The notes below the pieces were generated by a model. The model was not told where the DNA came from. It was given only the letters and a program-made list of their open reading frames with translations, and did not search any database. Both the position numbers and the translations under genes were made by a program. Below are positions 1-6,700 of a DNA stretch of 7,100 nt, piece by piece; the stretch's first letter is position 1; the number at the start of each line of letters is the position of its first letter. The stretch is from positions 1 through 7,100 of the forward strand of contig JADHUF010000055.1 of NCBI GenBank assembly GCA_016784625.1. The letters are read 5' to 3'. The stretch is from Candidatus Nitrosopumilus sp. Its GTDB lineage: Archaea > Thermoproteota > Nitrososphaeria > Nitrososphaerales > Nitrosopumilaceae.

Positions 1-71
1 ATATTACTTCCTGCACCCCTTTTTAGAATTGCTACCTGTAATCTTTTAGAAAATCCAATTTTATTATACAT
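1..71 (-). CDS. N-terminal fragment of an unidentified protein, cut by the window start
   Basis: An open frame of 23 codons runs from an ATG at 71-69 leftward out of the window with no stop. It begins MYNKIGFSKRLQVAILKRG, a short basic segment. The A of its ATG is the last base of the preceding gene's TAA (TAATG), an arrangement typical of translationally coupled genes, so the two are very likely co-transcribed and functionally linked. A basic 'KRLQVAILKR' start recalls the lead-in helix of some HNH nucleases, but no zinc-binding cysteine or HNH residue lies within the visible part, so this is only a hint. It could equally be a missing subunit or another accessory protein of the restriction system. 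No function is assigned. Confidence 0.6.
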   Translation of the reverse strand, partial: MYNKIGFSKRLQVAILKRGAGSN

Positions 72-772
72 TATTTCATCAACTCATCCCAATTTTTATC
101 AATATATGACAGGTATTCTAAAACTTGTTCAGCAGTTTCTTTATAACTTAAATTTGATTCAATTTCATTTGCCATATTTTGTAATGTAGCTAAATTTGAT
201 CTAAGATGTTCATTACTAGCTTCAGTGGTGCAATGTAGAGTCTCACAAATATCAAATTTCTTTATTTTATCCATTTCATTTGCTTTAAATTTTTTAAATC
301 CATCAGTTTGAGGTACAGCGAAAATTAAACGGGTATTTTTTTTCCTCTTTGATTCTGATCTTTTTGGAGATGAACTTGTACCAGATTCAATTTTCTCTAA
401 GAACTTTTCAGCAAAAATTTTACCTTTACCATTTAATATGAAAATATTTTTTTTCATATTGCCTTCAACGTATGATTTCAAATGCATTCTAACGGATGTA
501 AATGTCCGCATATAATCAGGATATTGAGGGAATTGAGGCATAGAAAATTTATCAGGAAACAATTTGAATGCAGCAACTGCAATACTTTCCATACTTGTAC
601 TGACACCTGCATCTAAAAGTTTCAAAATTGTGACTGCGATTAATGGTGCTAGTGGTTCTCCAACATAGTTTTCTGATTTGTATGGTTGTAATTTCTCCCA
701 AAAATCATTTTTGTTGGATGGGGATATTTGCATGGTAGATATACTGAATAATACGTGCTTTAAAAGATTCAT
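71..772 (-). CDS. Unrecognised 233-residue protein, probable winged-helix DNA-binding domain, divergent from the restriction endonuclease
   Basis: I do not recognise a named family. Residues about 38-128 look like a winged helix-turn-helix. Helices span roughly 40-54 and 60-72, then comes a 'FPQYPDYMR' segment (81-89), a putative recognition helix (about 88-101), and a basic wing ending 'LNGKGKIFAEKFL' (113-125). 'YPD' followed by a helix and a 'GKG' turn resembles winged-helix domains seen near restriction and other defence genes (recollection, not a search). Residues 130-147 are a serine/lysine-rich linker, and 160-233 are predicted helical, possibly coiled. No PD-(D/E)XK, HNH or methyltransferase motif is visible. 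ATG at 772 is preferred because a TATA-like box lies about 27 bp upstream; Met14 (codon at 733) is an alternative. The gene is divergent from the endonuclease and coupled to the gene at 71. It could be a regulator or a DNA-binding accessory subunit; both are inference. Confidence 0.8.
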   Translation of the reverse strand: MNLLKHVLFSISTMQISPSNKNDFWEKLQPYKSENYVGEPLAPLIAVTILKLLDAGVSTSMESIAVAAFKLFPDKFSMPQFPQYPDYMRTFTSVRMHLKSYVEGNMKKNIFILNGKGKIFAEKFLEKIESGTSSSPKRSESKRKKNTRLIFAVPQTDGFKKFKANEMDKIKKFDICETLHCTTEASNEHLRSNLATLQNMANEIESNLSYKETAEQVLEYLSYIDKNWDELMK

Positions 773-795
773 GTGTTTAGAATATGCATAAGTTC

Positions 796-803
796 ACATT
801 ATA
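796..803 (-). promoter_or_regulatory. TATA-like box for the 233-residue winged-helix gene
   Basis: Read on the minus strand the box is TATAATGT, centred about 27 bp before the ATG at 772. This is the spacing expected for an archaeal TATA box driving a leaderless transcript. An 8-bp palindrome, TATGCATA (783-790), lies between box and start and could be an operator, but such palindromes are common in AT-rich DNA. Confidence 0.4.
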
Positions 804-809
804 GGCATG

Positions 810-817
810 TTTATCTA
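810..817 (+). promoter_or_regulatory. TATA-like box for the restriction endonuclease
   Basis: TTTATCTA is centred about 25-26 bp before the GTG at 838. No Shine-Dalgarno sequence precedes the GTG, so transcription probably starts at or beside the start codon. The box lies within 20 bp of the opposing TATA-like box, so TBP/TFB binding at the two promoters could compete. That competition is inferred. Confidence 0.45.
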
Positions 818-837
818 TTTCAAAATCAAGTTAAATT

Positions 838-2652
838 GTGACAACAGGAAAATTTTGGGATTTTACAACAACAATCAGAAATCCAGATCGAATTAAAGAT
901 TTTGCAAAGGTGGGAGGAAAATTTGAAGGTAAAAAATGGGAATCAGGTGGACAAATTCAAACAGATTTTCAAATACATTTGATTAAAGAAAAATTGTATC
1001 TTAAAGGGGAAACCATTGCAGAAGAAACAATATCATTAGAACGTGCAAAAGAAATTGCCAAAGGGAGATGGACAGATCCTCCAATGCGAGGACGTCAATC
1101 ATTTAGTCCTTTAAAGAAATTAGGCATCTGTTATCTTGATAATGATGGAAAAATTCGTTTAACAGATTTAGGTAAAAAACTTGCAAATGATGAGATAGAA
1201 CCTACAGATTTTTTTTATAATACATTATTAAAATTTCAATTACCACAATTTAAGAAAGATTCTTCATTTAGTGAAAAAAAGGGTTTTGGAATAAAACCAT
1301 TAATTGGAACATTGCAACTTATTGATAAAGTCAATAAACTATGGGAAGGCAAAGGTAAAAAACCAGTAGGATTATCTAAACAAGAATTCGATCTATTTGT
1401 TCCAACTCTAATTAATTACAAAGATATTGATGCATGGAGTAAAAATCTAATTAAATTTAGAGAGAGTTTACGAAAAGCAGTAGGTAAATCAAAAAAAGAT
1501 GATGTGGTTGATTACTGGAAAATGACATTATCTGCATGGAATAAAAAAGACTGGGACAACATCAAAAATAAAAATAATGTTAGAAAGATTAAAAATTTGT
1601 ATGGAGAATATGGGGATAATATTAGAAGATATTTCAGAATTACAGGTTGGATTCATTTACGTGGGAATGGATATTATATTGATCTTAATCCTAGAAGAAA
1701 AGTAGAAACGGATTCATTATTACTAATGAAATCATCTCCTGAAGATTTTAAAAATCATGAAGAATATGCAAAATATCTCAGTGATCAGGCACATCCTGAA
1801 CTTCCTTGGAAAACCAAAGAGAAATTAGCGGAACAATATAATTTACTAACGAAAACCATCTCAGAAATCTCAAAATTAAATAAGATTAAATTAATTTTAA
1901 CACCTTTAAGTCAAAATGAAATAAAAAAATCCACATCAAAAAAATTAGAGACAGAACTTGTTAAGATTAGGGCAGAATTACAAAGAATTGATAAGATTAC
2001 ACAAGAAAAAGAATTAGTGTCCAGTGAAAAAATATCCGAAGTTATCAATGATTTAGTGGATCTTAACAAAGAGAAGAAAGGTGCACTTGAATTAGAATAT
2101 CAAATTACACGTGGACTCATTGCAATAGATGATGGAAAAATCATGCCTAATTATCCCCTAGGTGATGATGGAGAGCCATTAAACACAGCTCCTGGAGGAG
2201 TTGGAGATATAGAATGCATGTATACTAAATTTAATTTACTTTGTGAGGTCACCATGTTAACTGATGGGAAACAATGGATTCATGAAGGTCAACCAGTAAC
2301 AAAACATTATCATGAGTTTTCAAAAAAAGATTCTAAATTAGAAACATATTGTCTTTTTATCGCACCAAAACTACATGAAAACACAGTAGGCCAATTTTGG
2401 TTTGAAAATAATCGTGGAGGAGAAAAACAAACTAAGATTATCCCTATTACAATTACTCAGTTTGTAGAAATTTTAGAAATATTAAAGAAAATTAAAGAAA
2501 AAAACCCAAACAAGAAATTAATACATGAAAAAATGTTAGAAATGTATCAAAATATCATCAACTCTATGACTGAATTTGAAGAAATGGATTGGAGACACAA
2601 CATTCAAACAATAATTGAAGCATGGAAAAAAGAAATTCTGGCTGTTAGTTAA
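838..2652 (+). CDS. AlwI/BstNBI-family type IIS restriction (possibly nicking) endonuclease
   Basis: Cuts DNA a few bases outside a short asymmetric site; relatives recognise GGATC (AlwI) or GAGTC (BstNBI, PleI, MlyI). Its 604 residues match full-length Nt.BstNBI/Nt.BspD6I, as I recall them. The N-terminal recognition part has a conserved 'KFEGKKWESG' stretch (28-37) and a winged-helix-like segment 'LGICYLDNDGKIRLTDLGK' (about 96-114). A lysine-rich helical linker covers about 325-415. The C-terminal PD-(D/E)XK-like cleavage domain has E420, D457 in 'GDIE', E470 in 'CEVT', and E483 in 'HEGQPVTKHY', followed by 'YCLFIAP'. The D-x12-E-x12-E spacing matches my memory of the BspD6I active site. 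The start is GTG at 838, supported by the TATA-like box. It converges on its probable cognate methyltransferase with a 4-bp overlap. Relatives cut one strand alone and need a small partner subunit for double-strand breaks; none is visible here. The family call is secure; the recognition site and strand behaviour are unknown. Confidence 0.92.
   Translation: MTTGKFWDFTTTIRNPDRIKDFAKVGGKFEGKKWESGGQIQTDFQIHLIKEKLYLKGETIAEETISLERAKEIAKGRWTDPPMRGRQSFSPLKKLGICYLDNDGKIRLTDLGKKLANDEIEPTDFFYNTLLKFQLPQFKKDSSFSEKKGFGIKPLIGTLQLIDKVNKLWEGKGKKPVGLSKQEFDLFVPTLINYKDIDAWSKNLIKFRESLRKAVGKSKKDDVVDYWKMTLSAWNKKDWDNIKNKNNVRKIKNLYGEYGDNIRRYFRITGWIHLRGNGYYIDLNPRRKVETDSLLLMKSSPEDFKNHEEYAKYLSDQAHPELPWKTKEKLAEQYNLLTKTISEISKLNKIKLILTPLSQNEIKKSTSKKLETELVKIRAELQRIDKITQEKELVSSEKISEVINDLVDLNKEKKGALELEYQITRGLIAIDDGKIMPNYPLGDDGEPLNTAPGGVGDIECMYTKFNLLCEVTMLTDGKQWIHEGQPVTKHYHEFSKKDSKLETYCLFIAPKLHENTVGQFWFENNRGGEKQTKIIPITITQFVEILEILKKIKEKNPNKKLIHEKMLEMYQNIINSMTEFEEMDWRHNIQTIIEAWKKEILAVS
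2626..2631 (-). terminator. Oligo-T terminator candidate for the methyltransferase transcript
   Basis: Six consecutive A on the plus strand give TTTTTT in the methyltransferase mRNA sense, 17 nt after its stop codon. Archaeal RNA polymerase terminates at T-tracts without needing a hairpin. The tract lies inside the 3' end of the convergent endonuclease gene. Confidence 0.3.
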
Positions 2653-3392
2653 ATTACAATAGGAATAGATTTTTTTAATTTACCAATTTTTTTAGTGTTT
2701 TTTATTCGTAGTTTTGCATTCTCAAAATATGTCTTATCTTTCTCAATTCCTATGAATTTCCTGCCCAATTTCTTAGCAACTACCCCTGTAGTTCCTGAAC
2801 CCATGAAAGGATCTAACACTACAGCATTCTCTTTACTCCCAATTTTTATTATTCTATCAAGTAATAATTCAGGTTTTTCAGTAGGATGATCTGTTTTGTG
2901 TCTTTGAGCATTAATTTGCCACATATTTCTCATTTGTTTTCCATTGTTAATTTCTTTAGCACGATCATAATTAAAATAATATTTTTTTGTTTTTGCTGCA
3001 AGCCAAATTAATTCAATTGAAGGTGCTAATCTTGTTGTTTGTAATAGAGGAGTTGCATTGGGCTTAAACCATATAATATCATTGAGAATCCACAATCCTA
3101 ATTTTTTTAATGTAACACCAATTATAGGATGGTTGTGTAATGTTCCAGATATCCAAATTGTTCCATCATCTTTTAAAACTCTAATACATTCGGTTATCCA
3201 TTCTTCTGAAAATTCTGCATTATTTTTAACAACATCCCAATCACCTTTGAAACCTTTAGCGGGTTTTCCACTTTTTACTGTAAGATGGGTTTTGCCGGAT
3301 AAATTGTATGGTGGATCTGCAAAAATTAGATCAACTGATTTTGGTTTCAATTTTTTTAGAACTTTTATACAATCATCATTATAAAATCTCAT
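2649..3392 (-). CDS. DNA adenine-N6 methyltransferase, beta class (CcrM/HinfI/DpnA-like), probable cognate of the endonuclease
   Basis: Transfers a methyl group from S-adenosylmethionine to adenine in a specific site, protecting host DNA from the partner nuclease. Motif IV 'DPPYN' (26-30) comes first and motif I 'DPFMGSGTT' (194-202) last. Motif X lies in 'HPTEKPELLLDRI' (169-181) and the target-recognition region between, about 110-168. This IV-TRD-X-I order defines the beta class, and DPPY rather than SPPY indicates adenine N6. 'LWILNDIIWFKPN' (100-112) and 'NNGKQMRNMW' (149-158) resemble CcrM/HinfI- and DpnA-type enzymes that modify GANTC or GATC. One such enzyme could protect both strands of a GAGTC or GGATC site, since each strand of either has an adenine. 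Its 247 residues are compact: it lacks the C-terminal extension of CcrM. The ATG at 3392 has a TATA-like box about 27 bp upstream. It has its own promoter, so it can be expressed independently of the nuclease. Confidence 0.93.
   Translation of the reverse strand: MRFYNDDCIKVLKKLKPKSVDLIFADPPYNLSGKTHLTVKSGKPAKGFKGDWDVVKNNAEFSEEWITECIRVLKDDGTIWISGTLHNHPIIGVTLKKLGLWILNDIIWFKPNATPLLQTTRLAPSIELIWLAAKTKKYYFNYDRAKEINNGKQMRNMWQINAQRHKTDHPTEKPELLLDRIIKIGSKENAVVLDPFMGSGTTGVVAKKLGRKFIGIEKDKTYFENAKLRIKNTKKIGKLKKSIPIVI
2670..2703 (+). terminator. Triple oligo-T tract, terminator candidate for the endonuclease transcript
   Basis: Three T-runs of 7, 7 and 6 bases (2670-2676, 2687-2693, 2698-2703) begin 18 nt after the endonuclease stop. 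T-tracts of this length act as intrinsic terminators in archaea. They double as lysine/asparagine-rich codons of the methyltransferase C-terminus on the other strand, so coding bias alone could produce them. Confidence 0.4.
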
Positions 3393-3415
3393 TTACAACA
3401 AATCAAATGTTTTTG

Positions 3416-3423
3416 TTAATATT
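3416..3423 (-). promoter_or_regulatory. TATA-like box for the methyltransferase
   Basis: Read on the minus strand the sequence is AATATTAA, centred about 27 bp before the ATG at 3392. There is no Shine-Dalgarno motif between them, so a leaderless transcript is likely. Confidence 0.35.
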
Positions 3424-3474
3424 GGTTTGGTAACTGTGGTAATATTTCAAAAATAGAGCATCATATTCTTAAAA

Positions 3475-3482
3475 TTATAAAA
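3475..3482 (+). promoter_or_regulatory. TATA-like box upstream of the zinc-ribbon gene
   Basis: TTATAAAA is the best archaeal TATA match in this intergenic region. It would place the transcript start near 3505, giving a leader of about 40 nt before the ATG at 3545. A second AT-rich element, AATTTAATT (3513-3521), is centred about 28 bp before that ATG and would instead give a leaderless transcript. Which one is used cannot be decided by eye. Confidence 0.4.
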
Positions 3483-3544
3483 AGAAACATTTTTGAAAAC
3501 AATTCAATGAAAAATTTAATTTGTGTCTCTTAAAGAAGAAATTT

Positions 3545-3700
3545 ATGAAAACTTGTATTCATTGCCAAAAAGATCAGGGTCATCAACATACAAAATGTAA
3601 ATTTTGTGGAAATGAGGAATTTGGACCTCGTTGGGTATGGGTTTACACGCGAAATGCTCCCAGAACTAAGAAAATTACTCAAAAGAATTACTATGAGTAA
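3545..3700 (+). CDS. Small zinc-ribbon protein (51 residues)
   Basis: An ATG-to-TAA frame encodes 51 residues with two CxxC knuckles, C4-x2-C7 and C18-x2-C21, the ligand pattern of a zinc ribbon. The rest is basic and aromatic: 'RWVWVYTRN' (29-37), then a lysine-rich tail. Conserved cysteine pairs in so short a frame are unlikely by chance, which is why I call it a gene. No named family is recognised. Small zinc ribbons are abundant in archaea and typically bind nucleic acid or act as protein-protein adaptors. It stands alone: its stop is 59 bp before the helicase start, and it runs away from the methyltransferase. Whether it is linked to either neighbouring module is unknown. The upstream AAAGAAG is at best a very weak ribosome-binding site. 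Confidence 0.7.
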   Translation: MKTCIHCQKDQGHQHTKCKFCGNEEFGPRWVWVYTRNAPRTKKITQKNYYE

Positions 3701-3729
3701 TTACAGTTAAGACCCAACCAATCACTTCA

Positions 3730-3738
3730 TTAATCTAA
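3730..3738 (+). promoter_or_regulatory. TATA-like box for the helicase-nuclease gene
   Basis: TTAATCTAA is centred about 26 bp before the TTG at 3760 and resembles the TTTATCTA in front of the endonuclease. It supports the TTG start and a leaderless mRNA. The match to the archaeal consensus is only moderate. Confidence 0.35.
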
Positions 3739-3759
3739 TCTGTATGAAAATAATATCTC

Positions 3760-6700
3760 TTGACACTTAATTCTAACCAAAAAGCAGCTGTCGAGCACAG
3801 TAATTCACCCTTATTGATAGTGGCAGGTCCAGGGAGTGGTAAAACTAGAGTAATCATTGAGAGAATTATTCATCTTGTAAATTCTGGAGTAAAACCTGAT
3901 GAAATCCTCTGTCTTACTTTTACTAAAAAAGCAACAGAGGAAATGTCTCAGAGATTAGAAAATCATGAAATTTCAGATGTAAATGTTAGCACCTTTCATT
4001 CTTTTGCAAAATTAATTCTAGAAGATAATGTATTAGAATCTGGAATAAATATTTCATCAGGAGTAATCAAACGTTCTGCACAACTAGCATGGGGTTTAAA
4101 AAATATTGATTCTTTTGATTTTCAACATGTTATAATAGGGAATAATGCAGAAGACTTGATACGTGCAATCATTGATGGTATCAGAACTTTTAAAGATGAA
4201 TTAATTTCTCCAGAATCATTAAAAGAATATCTCGATTCAAAAGAATCTCAAGAACTAGATGATGAAGAACAAGACTTGATTAATCGTCTAAGTGATTTGT
4301 ATAGAGTTTATGTAAAGTATCAAGAGTTTTGGGGAGCAAAAAGTGTAATTGACTTTAATGATATTGTAGTTGAAGCAATTAATCTAGTAAAATCAAAACC
4401 ATTAATCCAACAAAAACTCCAAAAAAAGTACAAACACATCCTAGTTGATGAATTTCAAGACAACAACTTTGCACAACTAGAACTAGTCAAATTAGTTTCT
4501 GATAATGGAAATGTTACTGCAGTAGGTGATGATGACCAATCAATATTTAGATTCCAAGGTGCTTACATGAAGAATTTCAATGACTTTGAAAAATATTTTA
4601 GCAATACAAAAATCATAAACTTGGATCAAAACTATCGCAGTACACAAAATATTGTGAATCTTGCCAGCACACTGGTATCAAACATCGAAGAGCGACAAAA
4701 AAAGAATCTTTTTTCTAAAAATATTCCAGGTGAGAAAGTCAAAGTTTGTGCATGCTCTGATGAAAATGCCGAGGTTGAATATGTCGTAAAAAATATCAAA
4801 GAATTACTAGGAAAGCCAATGGTTAGAGAGGATGGCACAGAAGGCACAATTTCTCATGGTGATATTGCAATTCTTGCTAGAAGTCGAAAATCAGGCGTAA
4901 AATTCGTAAAATCCCTCAAGGCTCATGGATTGCCTGCAGATTTTGTAGGCTCGGATAACCTCTTTGCAACGCCCATAGTCAAAGATGTAATGGCATACTT
5001 GGCAGTGGTGAACTGTCCTGCAAATGCAGGTAGAGAAATTGCAAGGTTACTAAAAAATCACGGAATTACAGAATACAATATTGCTAAAATTAATCATTAT
5101 GGTGAGAAAATATCAGACTCTGATAATCCTGGAGTAGATTATGTTTTAAAATCATTACAAGAAATTGCAAGTCAAGATACTAGTCAGAAAAAAGAGATTT
5201 TAGAATTTGTAGATATTCTATCTAGTTTATCAGAATTATCAAAGTATCGTCCTAGTGATGTAATTTACAAAATAATAATGTCAGTTTCTGGATTGTATAA
5301 AAAATGTATTCAAGATAACTCAATTGAAAATAGAATAAACCAGATACTACTCAAAGAAATTTACAATTATGCACTAGAATATGAGACACTATACCCTGAG
5401 GAATCTCTAACTGATTTTATTGCATATCTAAACTATCTATTTAGATTTGATTTAGAATTACCTGAAGAACTAGAAGAAGAAGACAGCATTCTAGTTACTA
5501 CTATTCACCAAAGTAAAGGAAAAGAATTCCAAATAGTCTTTGTAGTTGATACTGCAAAGGATAAACTGCCATTACGTGCAAGAACAAAGAAATTCTATGT
5601 GCCAAAAGACCTAGCAAAAGGACTAGTTAGAACTGCAGATGAGAAGACACTTCACCTCTTAGATGAGAAAAGATTACTATACGTTGCAATGACTAGAGCA
5701 AAAAGCCATCTATTCATTACATATGCACAAAACTATGAGAATAGAAAAACTGAAGCTAAACCATCATCGTTCTTGGAAGAATTGAATTTCAAAGAAAATG
5801 AATTAATTGATTTTGAAGAATTTGCATCAACTACAGATGTACAACTAGCACAAGGTGAGCATCTAGAACAACTAAAACAAGAACACCAAGAAATTGCAGT
5901 AACCTCAATTAACCAAATGAACCTTAAAACTGCAATTCAGAAAATCATTGATTTGGCAAAAATCAAACATTTTGAAGAAAACAAGAGTCTAGATGGTTTT
6001 GATCCTGCCAAAATCTTGAAAATTGAGCCTGGAGAAGACCATATTGACTCTCAATTATACCAAAAATCCGTCCCTCTAATCAAAAAAGATAATTTTAGAC
6101 TCAGTCCATCAAAAATTCAAACCTATGAGGAATGTCCATTACAATTCAAATTCCAACATGTACTAAGAGTCCCTACCCCATCAAAGACATACTTTGGAAT
6201 GGGTACTGCAATTCACGCAGTAGCTGAAAACATGACAAAACTACAAAAAGATGGAAAAGAACCTAGTGAAAAAGTAGCATTAGAAATTTTAGATAAACAA
6301 TGGGATACATCATCGTATAGAAATCAGAGAACAAAAGAGAATCAGGACAAGGACAAATCAAAAGAGATGGTCAAGACATATTTGGAGTGGGCAGAGAAAA
6401 ATCCAAACACTCCAGTTGATGTAGAGCCTAAATTCCAAATCAAACTAAATGATGTAACAATATCAGGAAAAATTGATAGAGTTGAGATGACCCCTGATGG
6501 TGAATACGAAGTCATTGACTTTAAAACAGGTTATGCATACAAGACAAAAAATACAATCAAAGAAGATGTTCAGATGAATATCTATGCTTTAGGAACTGAA
6601 AAACTGTATGGAAAACTTCCAAAGAAGACATCATTGTTTTACATTAAAGACAACAAGATTGTTCCTCACTTTATCGAAGAAAAAGCATTAGGTGAATTCA

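Noticed and set aside
71..772. The 233-residue protein as the small catalytic subunit of a BspD6I-like heterodimer
   Set aside because: Its length is roughly right, but I see no PD-(D/E)XK-like D...EV(T/K) arrangement. The visible features suggest a winged helix, a linker and a helical tail instead.
2695..2889. Open frame of 64 codons on the plus strand
   Set aside because: It lies antisense to the C-terminal half of the methyltransferase, including motif I, and shows no recognisable motif. It is a shadow of that gene.
3058..3384. Open frame of 108 codons on the plus strand
   Set aside because: It is entirely antisense to the first part of the methyltransferase, including DPPY. Its composition follows from the opposite-strand codons and there is no independent evidence for a gene.
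3393..3475. Possible inverted repeat GTTA-N12-TAAC (about 3415-3434) upstream of the methyltransferase
   Set aside because: The arms are only 4 bp in very AT-rich DNA. This is not distinguishable from chance.
3760..3762. Moving the helicase start to an upstream ATG (3744)
   Set aside because: The ATG at 3744 is in another frame and stops at 3770. An in-frame TAA at 3751 blocks extension, so the TTG at 3760 is the only conventional start before the Q-motif.
4632..4847. Open frame of 71 codons on the minus strand
   Set aside because: It lies antisense within the helicase gene between motif IV and the 2A region, has no motif, and its serine/phenylalanine-rich composition is typical of a shadow frame.
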